Source: Burkholderiales bacterium (GTDB taxonomy: Bacteria; Pseudomonadota; Gammaproteobacteria; Burkholderiales; Burkholderiaceae_C). From it: a stretch of 64,000 nt of DNA. Every line of letters begins with the position of its first letter. Positions within the stretch are counted from its first letter, which is position 1. The stretch is taken from the NCBI GenBank assembly GCA_016213325.1, contig JACRAY010000007.1, positions 1 to 64,000 of the forward strand, read 5' to 3'. The notes below the pieces were generated by a model. It worked only from the letters and a program-made list of their open reading frames with translations. It had not been told where the DNA came from and searched no databases. The position numbers and the translations under genes are program-made. Shown here one piece after another: positions 44,580 through 53,072 of the stretch.

Positions 44580-45124
44580 ACCTGCGCCGTGTCCAGTTGC
44601 GCCAGCAGGTCGCTGCAGCATCGCCTCGACCTTGTCGCGGCGCTGCGCCTTCGACATCGGCGTGCCGTGCAGCAGCGGCTCGCCCACGACCGAGGCGATG
44701 CGCTGCCGCGGGTCTAGCGACGAGTACGGGTCCTGGAACACGAGCTGGCAGTCGAGCCGGAAGCGACGCCGACCTTTCGCGTCGGCCTGCGCCAGCGTCA
44801 CGCCGCGATACACCACGTCGCGGCCGCTGCACGGCAGCAAGCCCAGCATCGCGCGGCCCAGCGTGGTCTTGCCCGAACCTGAACCGCCCACCACGGCGAC
44901 CGCCTCGCCCGGCTGGACCGCCAGCGTGACCCGGTCGACCGCGAGCTTGCCCGCATTGCGCGTGAACCACCCGCTGGCGCCGCCGAAAGTGACCGACAGG
45001 TTGCGCGCTTCCAGCAACGCTTCACCGCGCCGGGGTGGCGCTTCACGGCTGCCACGCTGCGGCAGCGCGTCGATCAAGCTGCGCGTGTAGGCCTCGCGCG
45101 GCTGTGTCAGCACTTCGCGCACGG
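44580..45124 (-). pseudogene. Remnant of an oligopeptide-type ABC ATPase (DppF half), cut at both ends
   Basis: Read leftward, the frame begins within a coupling region GTVREVLTQPREAYTRSLIDALPQRG, then LLEARNLSVTFGG, Walker A AVVGGSGSGKTTLGRAMLG, the Q-loop LVFQDPYSSLDPRQRIASVVGEPLLHG and MSKAQRRDKVEAML. It then loses similarity before the signature and Walker B motifs, next to the protease stop. The upstream half is also missing: homology ends at about 45124-45130, where the truncated GntR gene begins. It cannot be a working ATPase. Confidence 0.75.
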
Positions 45125-45756
45125 TGCCGCCGAGAACTGGTCTGCGCACGCGCCTGAACGAGAACCGCCTGGCCGAGCTGCTGGGCGTGTCGCGCACGCC
45201 GGTGCGCGCCGCGCTGGAGCACCTGGAAGGCAAGGGCATCGTCGCGCGCCAGCGCAACCGTGGCGTGGAACTGGTGGCCCGCCCGAAGCTCGGCTATGGC
45301 TGGCGCTTCGTCAACGACGCCTGGGACCCCGCGGCGCGCCATGAGAGTTATCGTTTCCGCATGACCATCGAACCCGCCGCCATCCGCGAGCCGGGCTACC
45401 GGCTGGCGCCCGAGTGGCTGCACCAGATGCGCGAACGCCACCAGGCCTTCCTGTCGGCGCCGTGGACCGACGCGTCGAGCATCGCCTTCTTCGAGATGAA
45501 CGCGCAGTTCCACGAAAGCATCGCGGCCGGCTCGGGCAACCGCTACTTCGTGGTCGCCATCCAGCGGCAAAACCGCCTGCGGCGGCTGTCCAACTACGAC
45601 TGGAAGCACGGGCGCGAGCGCGTCGAGGTCAATTGCCGCGAACACCTGGAAATGCTGGACCGGCTGGCCGCCGGCGACAACGAGCTGGCCGCGCTGCTGA
45701 TGCACCGGCACCTCGAGGTGGCCAGCCGCCTGCGGTCGAGCGCCGCCGACAAGTGA
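45124..45756 (+). CDS. GntR/FadR-type regulator, N-terminally truncated (probable pseudogene)
   Basis: The frame holds the second half of a GntR winged helix (RLNENRLAELLGVSRTPVRAALEHLEGKGIVARQRNRGVELV) and then an FCD-type effector domain (NDAWDPAARHESYRFRMTIEPAAIREPGYRL…FFEMNAQFHESIAAGSGNRYFVVAI…LRRLSNYDW). The first roughly 35 residues of the DNA-binding domain and a natural start are missing; the only start is a GTG at 45124 inside the ABC remnant junction. From memory, relatives with this FCD type carry a second winged helix before GFGWRF, so part of the middle may be lost too. It lies 26 bases upstream of the aminotransferase. Confidence 0.65.
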   Translation: MPPRTGLRTRLNENRLAELLGVSRTPVRAALEHLEGKGIVARQRNRGVELVARPKLGYGWRFVNDAWDPAARHESYRFRMTIEPAAIREPGYRLAPEWLHQMRERHQAFLSAPWTDASSIAFFEMNAQFHESIAAGSGNRYFVVAIQRQNRLRRLSNYDWKHGRERVEVNCREHLEMLDRLAAGDNELAALLMHRHLEVASRLRSSAADK

Positions 45757-45782
45757 ATTTCAGTGGACCGAAAGACAATCCT

Positions 45783-47090
45783 ATGACGACCTCTTTCAGC
45801 AACGCCTTCTGGCTGCCATTCACCCCGCAGCGGCAGTTCCGCGGCCAGCCCCTGCTCTTCACCGCTGCCGAGGGCATGCACTACACCACCTCCACCGGTG
45901 AAAGGATGCTCGACGCCATGGCCGGCCTGTGGTGCGTGAACGCGGGCCACGGCCAGCCGCGCATTGCGGCCGCCATCGCCGAAGTGGCCGGCCGGCTCGA
46001 CTTCGTGTCGTCCTTCCGCATGAGCCACCCGCAGGCCTTCGAGCTGGCCGACCGCTTAGCCGCCCTGGCGCCGGAAGGCATCGACCATGTGTTCTTCACC
46101 AATTCCGGCTCGGAAGCCGTCGATACGGCCTTGAAGATCGCACGGGCTTATCACGTAGCCCGCGGCGACGCGCGCCGCGTCAAGCTGGTCGGCCGAGCCA
46201 AGGGTTACCACGGCATGGGCTTCGGCGGGCTTTCGGTGGCGGGCATCGCGCGCCACAAGCGTGACTTCGGGCCGCTGCTGGCCGACACCGCGCACCTGCC
46301 CCTGCCCTACGACGGCCGCAGCAAGTTCTCGCGCGGGTTGCCCCAAACGGGCGCCGAGTACGCGGACGCGCTGGAGCAGTTGTTCCTGGTGCACGACCCG
46401 GCAACGGTGGCCGCCGTCATCGTCGAGCCGGTCACGGGCTCGGGTGGCGTCTACCCGCCGCCGGTGGGCTACCTGCAGCGGCTGCGCGAGCTGTGCACGA
46501 AGCACGGCATCCTGCTGGTGTTCGACGAGGTGATCACCGGGTTCGGCCGGGTCGGCGCACCGTTCGCCGCACAGGCCTTCGACGTCACGCCCGACCTCAT
46601 CACCTGCGCCAAGGGCATGACCAACGGCACGGTGCCGATGGGCGCAGTGCTCGCCAGCCGCCAGGTCTACGACGCCTTCATGACCGGCGCGCCCGACGTC
46701 ATCGAGCTGTTCCACGGCTACACCTACTCGGCGCATCCGCTCGCCTGCGCAGCGGCACTGGCCACGCTGGACGTGCACGAGGAGCTTGGCCTTGCCGCCC
46801 GCACGGCGCGTATCGCGCCCACCTGGGAAAGCGCGGCGCACGACTTGCGCAGCGCGCCACACATCGCCGACATCCGCAACGTCGGCCTGCTGGGCGCCAT
46901 CGACTTGCAGCCGCGTGCCGGCGCCGTGGGCGCGCGCGGCAATGAGGTGCAGCTGGCTTGCCAGCAGGCCGGCGTGCTGGTGCGCAACTCCGGCGACACG
47001 CTGGTGCTGTCGCCGCCGCTGGTGATCAGCGAGGCCCAGGTCGCCCAGGTGTTCGATGCGATCCGGGGGGCGTTGGCGCGCGTGGGCTGA
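45783..47090 (+). CDS. Class III omega-amino-acid aminotransferase (beta-alanine--pyruvate type)
   Basis: The 435-residue PLP enzyme begins FWLPFTPQRQFRGQPLLFTAAEGMHYTTSTGERMLDAMAGLWCVNAGHG, the usual start of beta-alanine:pyruvate transaminases. It has FFTNSGSEAVDTALKIARAYH, GRAKGYHGMGFGGLSVAGI, LVFDEVITGFGRVGAPFAAQ and the Schiff-base Lys in LITCAKGMTNGTVPMGAVL, then GYTYSAHPLACAAALATL. It moves an omega-amino group to pyruvate, giving a semialdehyde. It follows the truncated GntR gene, which was probably its regulator. The NsrR-like palindrome begins five bases after its stop. Confidence 0.92.
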   Translation: MTTSFSNAFWLPFTPQRQFRGQPLLFTAAEGMHYTTSTGERMLDAMAGLWCVNAGHGQPRIAAAIAEVAGRLDFVSSFRMSHPQAFELADRLAALAPEGIDHVFFTNSGSEAVDTALKIARAYHVARGDARRVKLVGRAKGYHGMGFGGLSVAGIARHKRDFGPLLADTAHLPLPYDGRSKFSRGLPQTGAEYADALEQLFLVHDPATVAAVIVEPVTGSGGVYPPPVGYLQRLRELCTKHGILLVFDEVITGFGRVGAPFAAQAFDVTPDLITCAKGMTNGTVPMGAVLASRQVYDAFMTGAPDVIELFHGYTYSAHPLACAAALATLDVHEELGLAARTARIAPTWESAAHDLRSAPHIADIRNVGLLGAIDLQPRAGAVGARGNEVQLACQQAGVLVRNSGDTLVLSPPLVISEAQVAQVFDAIRGALARVG

Positions 47091-47095
47091 GTTCA

Positions 47096-47118
47096 AAGGT
47101 GCATCTGTAATGCACCTT
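47096..47118. promoter_or_regulatory. NsrR-like operator upstream of the nirK-type gene
   Basis: AAGGTGCAT-N5-ATGCACCTT is a perfect inverted repeat with nine-base arms. It closely resembles the known NsrR consensus in proteobacteria (AAGATGCAT-N5-ATGCATCTT type), where the nitric-oxide-sensing repressor controls nitrite and NO genes. It is 75 bases upstream of the start of a copper nitrite reductase-like gene, which fits that role. Confidence 0.7.
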
Positions 47119-47193
47119 CACTTGCGCTTCGTCAACTGGCCCAGCCGGGTGCGGACCTACATTGGAATCAAGCTCTTCCAGAAAGGTCCCAAG

Positions 47194-48681
47194 ATGTCCA
47201 AGCGCTCCTACTCCCCCATCGCCGTTGCCGTTGCCGCGCTGTTCCTCGCGGCCCCGCTCTTCGGGTCGGTCGGCGCCACCGTGGTTACCGCCAAGCAGGC
47301 GGCCGCCGCACCCTCTGCCCAGGCGCAGCAAGTGCGCAAGATCGTGCTGAAGACCGGCATGGCCGGCGGCAAGATGGTCTACCTGGACGAAAAGGGAACG
47401 GCGAACCCGGTGCTCAAGGCCAACGTCGGCGAGACGGTGGAGATCACCCTGTCCAGCGGCGAAGGCGCCGAGCACGACATCGTCATTCCCGACCTGCAGG
47501 TGAAGTCGAAGAACTTCAGCGCGGCAACCGGCGCCATCAAGCTCAGCTTCAAGGTCACGCAGTCCGGCAAGTTCACCTATTACTGCTCCATCCCCGGGCA
47601 TCGCCAGATCGGAATGGAAGGCGTGTTCGAAGTGAGCGGCCCGGCCGACGCTTCGGCGGCCAAGCCCGCCGCGAAGGCGACCGCCGTGCTCGGCGCGGCA
47701 CCCGCTTCACCCTATGCGGCCACGGCGCCGATCGCACCGGCGGCCACCCACGCCGTCAGCGTGGCCATGGACCCCGCCGCCGTGCCCAAGCCCGTGGGCG
47801 CGCGGGCGGCCCAACTCGTGAAGTACACGATAGAGACCGTCGAATTGGAAGGCAAGCTGGACGACGGCACCACCTTCACCTACTGGACTTTCGGCCGCAA
47901 GGTCCCCGGCCCCATGCTGCGCGTGAAGCAGGGCGACACCGTGGAACTCACGCTGGCCAACAACAAGTCGAGCAAGGCCGTCCACTCGATCGACCTGCAC
48001 TCGGTGACCGGCGGCCACGGCGGCGGCGAGCACACGCAGGTCGCCCCCGGCCAGTCCAGGACGATCCGCTTCAAGGCGATGAACCCCGGCCTGTTCGTGT
48101 ACCACTGCGCCACGCCTTCGGTGCCGCACCACATCTCGGCCGGCATGTACGGCATGATTCTGGTCGAGCCGCCGCAGGGCCTGCCCGCGGTGGACAAGGA
48201 GTTTTACGTGATGCAGGGCGACCTGTACACGTCGCACGCCATCGGCACCAAGGGCCACCAGGAGTTCAACCACGAACGGGCGGCCGACGAACTGCCCACC
48301 TACTACACCTTCAACGGCGCCGTGGGCGCGCTGACCAAGGAGTTCAAGCTCACGGCCAAGGTCGGTGAAACCGTGCGCGTGTACTTCGGCGTCGGCGGGC
48401 CCAACAAGGTGTCGTCGTTCCACGTCATCGGCGAGATCTTCGACAAGGTGTACAGCGAAGGCTCGCTCACCACCGTGAAGAAGGACGTGCAGACGACGCT
48501 GGTGGCGCCGGGCGGCGCGACCATCGTGGAGTTCAAGGTCAACTATCCGGGCAACTACCTGCTGGTGGACCACGCGCTGTCGCGCGTCGGCAAGGGGCTG
48601 GCGGCGTCGCTGCAGGTCACGGGGCCGGCCGATGCGAGTATCTACCACTCCAACGAGGCGCCGGTGCACGCGGGGCACTGA
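47194..48681 (+). CDS. nirK: Copper nitrite reductase-like protein with N-terminal cupredoxin domain
   Basis: The 495-residue exported protein has a signal peptide at residues 1-28. An extra blue-copper domain spans residues 48-148, with ligands His94, Cys131, His136 and Met141 in YYCSIPGHRQIGM. An Ala/Pro linker (150-200) follows, then a NirK core of two cupredoxin domains. Type 1 ligands are His264, Cys305, His313 and Met318; type 2 ligands are His269, His304 and His460; catalytic Asp267 and His410 are present. It should reduce nitrite to nitric oxide in the periplasm. A fused N-terminal cupredoxin is known from Hyphomicrobium NirK and may be a built-in electron donor. AAAGG lies eight bases upstream of the ATG. 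Confidence 0.9.
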   Translation: MSKRSYSPIAVAVAALFLAAPLFGSVGATVVTAKQAAAAPSAQAQQVRKIVLKTGMAGGKMVYLDEKGTANPVLKANVGETVEITLSSGEGAEHDIVIPDLQVKSKNFSAATGAIKLSFKVTQSGKFTYYCSIPGHRQIGMEGVFEVSGPADASAAKPAAKATAVLGAAPASPYAATAPIAPAATHAVSVAMDPAAVPKPVGARAAQLVKYTIETVELEGKLDDGTTFTYWTFGRKVPGPMLRVKQGDTVELTLANNKSSKAVHSIDLHSVTGGHGGGEHTQVAPGQSRTIRFKAMNPGLFVYHCATPSVPHHISAGMYGMILVEPPQGLPAVDKEFYVMQGDLYTSHAIGTKGHQEFNHERAADELPTYYTFNGAVGALTKEFKLTAKVGETVRVYFGVGGPNKVSSFHVIGEIFDKVYSEGSLTTVKKDVQTTLVAPGGATIVEFKVNYPGNYLLVDHALSRVGKGLAASLQVTGPADASIYHSNEAPVHAGH

Positions 48682-48711
48682 GCCCCGCTCGTGTGGTCGT
48701 CGGGGGTCTGC

Positions 48712-49896
48712 TCAGAAGCTGTGGCGGATCCCCACGTCGAGCCCCCTGGACGAACTGTTCGCGGCCGTCACCGACCCTCCGAGGCCCAGGGTTGCGCCGC
48801 CACTGTTGCTGACATGCGCCAGGGTCCCGTACAACGCGGTGCGCTTGCTCAGGTTGTGCACATAACCGACTGCCACCTTGCTCGAGCGCCTGTCCATGGC
48901 CGAACTTGCCGGATCTATGGTCATGCGGGAATAGGCAAGCCGGACTTCACCCGGCCCGACGGGCACCAGGCCGCCGACCAGCCAGCCCTTGGCTTCGTTG
49001 GCCCCGTTGGCCTCGGCCTCGTACTGCGCCATCAGCCGGCCCACGCCGAAGTTCCATTGCCCGCCGACGTTGCTCTGGCGGACTCGGCCCGCTGCGTACC
49101 GCGTAGAGCCGGTGGCGACAGCCATGTTGAACGGGCCGCTCGTAAAGCCCAGGCGCACGCCATAGCCCGATCCATCACGATGCGTTGCAGCGCTGCTCAG
49201 GTTCTCGCCGGCGTAGTACATCGCCTGGCCATAGAAGCCGCCCAATGTGCGAGGCAGCAAGTAGCCCACGCTGTTTGAGGCCCGCACCGAGGTGACGCCG
49301 GTGATCGCAAGCGTGTGGATGACGTTCTGCCCCACGCCCACGACGCCGAACGGGTCGAAGGTGCTGCGGTTCCAGTATTGGGGCACGTAGTCGCGGCCCA
49401 GCCTGATCTCGCCCCAGTTGCCGGCCAGGCTGACCGTGGAGCGGCGATTGAACGTGACCGACTGCGTCCCATTCAAGGCGACGGTCGACGAGCAGGCGAC
49501 GGGAGTACCCGCGGCGGCAGGCGTGGCGCCGGTGACGGTGCAGGACCCGCTGGCGCCGCCACCGTTGGACTGGTTGTTGGTGTTCGAGGCCTGCCCGGTG
49601 CCGTCGTCGGTGTTGAGCCCCGCCTCAAGCCAGAACGAAGCCGAGAGCCCGCCACCCAGGTCTTCCGTGCCGCGGAAGCCGATGCGCGATGTGTTGTAGC
49701 TGCCGGTGCTGACCTGGAACCGGTCGGCGCTCCCGGCGCCCGTGCCGCGACCCCACGTGAGGGCCGTGTCCAGGATACCGAACACGGCCACGGATGACTG
49801 GGCGGATGCCGTTGCTGCCGCCCCGGCTGCGGCCAGGGCGACCAGGGTGGTCCTGGTGAACGCATGGGAAATGAGCGGAATGTGAAGGCGTTGCAT
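48712..49896 (-). CDS. Gram-negative porin (Burkholderiales type)
   Basis: The 394-residue outer-membrane protein has a signal peptide ending ASAQ, then SSVAVFGILDTALTWGRG, SRIGFRGTEDLGGGLSASFWLEAGLN, RRSTVSLAGNWGEIRLGRDYVPQYW (loop 3 region) and the C-terminal strand SSRGLDVGIRHSF ending in Phe, the BAM signal. It forms a trimeric diffusion channel. GGAG lies about 12 bases before the ATG at 49896. It converges on the nirK-type gene. Confidence 0.93.
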   Translation of the reverse strand: MQRLHIPLISHAFTRTTLVALAAAGAAATASAQSSVAVFGILDTALTWGRGTGAGSADRFQVSTGSYNTSRIGFRGTEDLGGGLSASFWLEAGLNTDDGTGQASNTNNQSNGGGASGSCTVTGATPAAAGTPVACSSTVALNGTQSVTFNRRSTVSLAGNWGEIRLGRDYVPQYWNRSTFDPFGVVGVGQNVIHTLAITGVTSVRASNSVGYLLPRTLGGFYGQAMYYAGENLSSAATHRDGSGYGVRLGFTSGPFNMAVATGSTRYAAGRVRQSNVGGQWNFGVGRLMAQYEAEANGANEAKGWLVGGLVPVGPGEVRLAYSRMTIDPASSAMDRRSSKVAVGYVHNLSKRTALYGTLAHVSNSGGATLGLGGSVTAANSSSRGLDVGIRHSF

Positions 49897-49998
49897 GGGG
49901 GTTTGTCTCCTCGGAGGTCGTTCGTGACGCCCCGATGGTGGCAAGCCCATTGCCCCAAGTGAATTGCTCAATCCGGATCGATTGATCCGGATCCGGCA

Positions 49999-50913
49999 TC
50001 AATTGCCGCGGGGCTTGCGCTTGGCCCTGACTTCGCTGAACAGGTCGAACAGCTGCTGGGCCGCCGGCGACAACGACCGGCCACGGCGACGAATCAGCCC
50101 CACCTTCCGCGTGACCACGGGGTCGACCAAAGGCACGCTGACCAGCAGCGGATGGTCGGGGCCCGGCATGGCCATCGACGGCACGGCTGCGATGCCCAGG
50201 CCGGCTTCGACGAGGCCGAGCGTGGTGGTCACGTGCTGGGCCTCGTAGATGGCCTGCGGCCGGCCTTCCACGCCGGCCAGGGCCTGGTCCAGCAGCACCC
50301 GGTTGCCCGAGGTACGCCCCACCGAGATGTAGTCGAACGCGCCAAGCTGCGACCAGCTCACGCGGCGCATCTTCGCAACAGGGTGGTCCCGCCGGCAGGC
50401 GGCAACGAAGCGCTCTTCCACCAATGGCTTGAACTCCAGTTCGCCCTCCTGCGCGCCGATGAAGTTCAGGCCGAAATCAGCCTCACCGCGGGCGACGGAG
50501 GCCAGGACTTCATTGGCTCCCGCATCGAGCACCTTGACGCGCACCTTGGGGCTTCGCTCGTGGTAACGGCGAATCACTTCCGACAGGTAGTAGTACACGG
50601 TGGACGGCACGCATGCCACCGTCACCTCGCCCATCCGCGTGGCCGCGACCCCGCGGATTCCCAGCAGCGTGAAGTCGAGTTCGTCGAGCAGCTCGCGCAC
50701 TTTCCGCTCGAAGTCGCGGCCCACTGCCGTGAGCGTCACCCGCCGCGTGGTGCGCTCCAGCAGGCGCACGCCGAGCGCCTGCTCGAGCTTGTCGATGCGG
50801 CGGCTGAAGGCCGGCTGCGACAGGTGGACGGACTCGGCCGCCTTGCGAAAGTTGGTCAGTTCCGCCACCGCGCGAAAGGCCAGCAGGTCGTTCAGGTCGA
50901 AGTTGATGGCCAT
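49999..50913 (-). CDS. LysR-family transcriptional regulator
   Basis: The 304-residue regulator has an N-terminal winged helix (FDLNDLLAFRAVAELTNFRKAAESVHLSQPAFSRRIDKLEQALGVRLLERTTRRVTLTAVG, residues 5-64) and a periplasmic-binding-fold effector domain (GEVTVACVPSTVYYYLSEVIRRYHERSP…ALAGVEGRPQAIYEAQHVTTTLGLVEAGLGIAAVPSMA). GAGGA lies just upstream of the ATG at 50913; an in-frame ATG at 50928 is possible. It is divergent from the prpF-Bug-lyase genes and is their likely regulator. Confidence 0.93.
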   Translation of the reverse strand: MAINFDLNDLLAFRAVAELTNFRKAAESVHLSQPAFSRRIDKLEQALGVRLLERTTRRVTLTAVGRDFERKVRELLDELDFTLLGIRGVAATRMGEVTVACVPSTVYYYLSEVIRRYHERSPKVRVKVLDAGANEVLASVARGEADFGLNFIGAQEGELEFKPLVEERFVAACRRDHPVAKMRRVSWSQLGAFDYISVGRTSGNRVLLDQALAGVEGRPQAIYEAQHVTTTLGLVEAGLGIAAVPSMAMPGPDHPLLVSVPLVDPVVTRKVGLIRRRGRSLSPAAQQLFDLFSEVRAKRKPRGN

Positions 50914-51008
50914 GTCGTCTTCCTCCATTTCGATTGATGTTCATTGTCGATCAGTTGATCCCAAATATGCAATTCACTTTGGTAATGATTCGCCCGAAGA
51001 TCCGGGCC

Positions 51009-53069
51009 ATGAAGCGAGTCCTCCCCTGCGTCCTGATGCGTGCCGGCACGTCCCGGGGCCCCTTCTTCCTGCGCGACTGGCTGCCGCAGGACGAGGCGGC
51101 GCGCGACGAGGCGCTCATCGGCGCGATCGGCGCGTCCGACCTGCTGCAGGTGGACGGGGTCGGAGGCGGCAGCACGCTGACCAGCAAGGTCGCGATCGTC
51201 TCGAAGTCGTCCCAGCCGGGCTGCGACGTGGACTACCTGTTTGCCCAGGTCGGCGTCGGGCAGAAGTCCGTCGACACCCGGCCCAACTGCGGCAACATGC
51301 TCTCCGGTGTCGCCCCTTTCGCCATCGAACAGGGGCTTGTGGCGGCACGGCACGGCGAAACGACAGTGCGCGTGTTCAACGTGAACACCCGGTCCCGGAT
51401 CGACGTGACCGTGCAGACCCCTGGCGCTCGCGTCACTTATGAGGGCACGACCGGCATCGATGGCGTGGCAGGCACCGCTGCCGCCATACGGCTGGACTTT
51501 CTCGATGCGTGGGGCGCGGTCACCGGCTCGGTGTTCCCCACCGGCCGCCGCATCGACGTCGTCCATGGTATCGAGGTGACGTGCATCGACGCCGCTATGC
51601 CGCTCGTGATCATGCGTGCCGCCGACCTCGGACTGACGGGTCGCGAGCAGCCGGAAGAACTGGATGCGAATCGCGACCTGATGGCGCGCATCGAGTCGCT
51701 CCGGTGTGCCGCGGGCGAGGCCATGGGGCTCGGTGACGTGTCGGCCAGCGTGATCCCCAAGCCCGTGATCGTGAGCGAAGGCGACGATGCGGGCAGCGTC
51801 ACGTCGCGCTACTTCACCCCGCGCCGCTGCCATGCCTCGCATGCGGTGACCGGCGCGATCGGCGTGGCCACTGCCTTCGCCCTGCCTGGCACCGTCGCCA
51901 GTGGAACGACGGCCCCGCCGGGTGCCCGCTCGATCTCGGTCCTCCATCCCCAGGGCCGCATCGACGTCGAAGTCGTCCTGGAGGGCGAAGGCCTCGATGC
52001 GCGCATCCAGCGCGCCGCCCTGATCCGCACCGCCCGAAAGATCCTGCAGGGCGAACTCCACATCCCGCCCTACGTTTACTCGCAACCGCCCGAAGGAGAC
52101 AAACCCATGAAACGCCTCATCGCCCCGGCAGTGGCCGCCGTGATCGCTGCCGCTGCGCCCCTGGCTGCAACGGCCTACCCCGACAAGATCATCACGATCG
52201 TCGTCCCTACCGCGCCGGGCGGCGGCAACGACGCAATGGCCCGGACCATCGCGCAGAAGCTCGGGCCCCTGCTGGGCCAGTCGATCATCATCGACAACCG
52301 GGCCGGCGCCAATGGCGCGATTGCCAGCGAGTTCGTGGCGCGCGCGCCGGCCGATGGCCACACGCTGATGTTCGGATACATCGCGACGCATGCGATGAAC
52401 CCGGCCCTGCAGAAGCTGCGCTATGACCCCGTCGCGGATTTCGCCCCCATCGGGCTCGTCGGCTACTCGCCGACCCTGATGGTCGCCAATGCCAGCCTGC
52501 CGGTGAAGGACGTGAAGGACCTGGTCGCGCAACTGAAGGCCAAGCCCGACCGGTACGCCTACGCGTCTGCCGGCAACGGCACCGCTCCGCACTACGCGGC
52601 CGAGCTGTTCAAGCTCAATGCCGGCGTGGTGATGCTGGGCGCGCCGTACAAGGGTTCGGCGCCCGCGATTGCCGACACGATCGGCGGGCAGACCCAAGTC
52701 ATGTTTCCCAGCCTGTTCGCCGCACTGCCGCACGTGCAGTCCGGCAAGCTGAAGGCGCTGGCTATCGCCGGCCCCAAGCGCTCTCCGCTCCTGCCGAACG
52801 TGCCCACGCTGAAGGAGGCAGGCGTCGACGGCGTCGAAGTCCAGCAGTGGTACGGCTTCTTCGCCCCGGCCAAGACACCGAAGCCGGTCATCGAGCAGAT
52901 CAACAAGGCGCTGAACCAGGTTCTGGCGGACAAGGAAGTCATCAAGCGCATCGAAGGGCACGGAGCCGACGTCGAGTCGAGCACGCCGGAGAAGTTCGGC
53001 GAACTCGTGAAGTCCGAGCTCGTCAGGTGGAAGGCCGTCGTGCAGCGCGCGAAGCTCACGGCGGAGTAA
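51009..53069 (+). CDS. PrpF-family isomerase, open without a stop into the downstream Bug gene
   Basis: Residues 1 to about 355 are a PrpF/GalD-type isomerase: RVLPCVLMRAGTSRGPFFL, VDGVGGGSTLTSKVAIVS, the catalytic Cys in RPNCGNMLSGVAPFAIEQG and the ending RTARKILQGELHIPPYVY. Family members isomerise aconitate-like or oxalomesaconate-like acids. No stop follows: SQPPEGDKP leads directly into the signal peptide of the Bug protein, giving one frame of 686 codons. A ribosome site (AAGGAG) before the Bug ATG shows these were two genes. A one-base change in the codons TAC or TCG at 52077-52082 would restore a stop. The start chosen is the ATG at 51009. Confidence 0.8.
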   Translation: MKRVLPCVLMRAGTSRGPFFLRDWLPQDEAARDEALIGAIGASDLLQVDGVGGGSTLTSKVAIVSKSSQPGCDVDYLFAQVGVGQKSVDTRPNCGNMLSGVAPFAIEQGLVAARHGETTVRVFNVNTRSRIDVTVQTPGARVTYEGTTGIDGVAGTAAAIRLDFLDAWGAVTGSVFPTGRRIDVVHGIEVTCIDAAMPLVIMRAADLGLTGREQPEELDANRDLMARIESLRCAAGEAMGLGDVSASVIPKPVIVSEGDDAGSVTSRYFTPRRCHASHAVTGAIGVATAFALPGTVASGTTAPPGARSISVLHPQGRIDVEVVLEGEGLDARIQRAALIRTARKILQGELHIPPYVYSQPPEGDKPMKRLIAPAVAAVIAAAAPLAATAYPDKIITIVVPTAPGGGNDAMARTIAQKLGPLLGQSIIIDNRAGANGAIASEFVARAPADGHTLMFGYIATHAMNPALQKLRYDPVADFAPIGLVGYSPTLMVANASLPVKDVKDLVAQLKAKPDRYAYASAGNGTAPHYAAELFKLNAGVVMLGAPYKGSAPAIADTIGGQTQVMFPSLFAALPHVQSGKLKALAIAGPKRSPLLPNVPTLKEAGVDGVEVQQWYGFFAPAKTPKPVIEQINKALNQVLADKEVIKRIEGHGADVESSTPEKFGELVKSELVRWKAVVQRAKLTAE
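52107..53069 (+). CDS. Bug-family substrate-binding protein, 3' part of the prpF frame
   Basis: Counting from its own ATG (AAGGAG seven bases upstream), the protein has 320 residues with a signal peptide MKRLIAPAVAAVIAAAAPLAATA. Bug motifs are TIVVPTAPGGGNDAMARTIA, NRAGANGAIASEFVARA, YAYASAGNGTAPHYAAEL and VEVQQWYGFFAPAKTP. It must be exported to work, so it is probably translated separately even though it shares the prpF frame. It likely binds the tri- or dicarboxylate handled by the PrpF-like enzyme and lyase beside it (inference). Confidence 0.88.
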   Translation: MKRLIAPAVAAVIAAAAPLAATAYPDKIITIVVPTAPGGGNDAMARTIAQKLGPLLGQSIIIDNRAGANGAIASEFVARAPADGHTLMFGYIATHAMNPALQKLRYDPVADFAPIGLVGYSPTLMVANASLPVKDVKDLVAQLKAKPDRYAYASAGNGTAPHYAAELFKLNAGVVMLGAPYKGSAPAIADTIGGQTQVMFPSLFAALPHVQSGKLKALAIAGPKRSPLLPNVPTLKEAGVDGVEVQQWYGFFAPAKTPKPVIEQINKALNQVLADKEVIKRIEGHGADVESSTPEKFGELVKSELVRWKAVVQRAKLTAE

Positions 53070-53072
53070 ACC

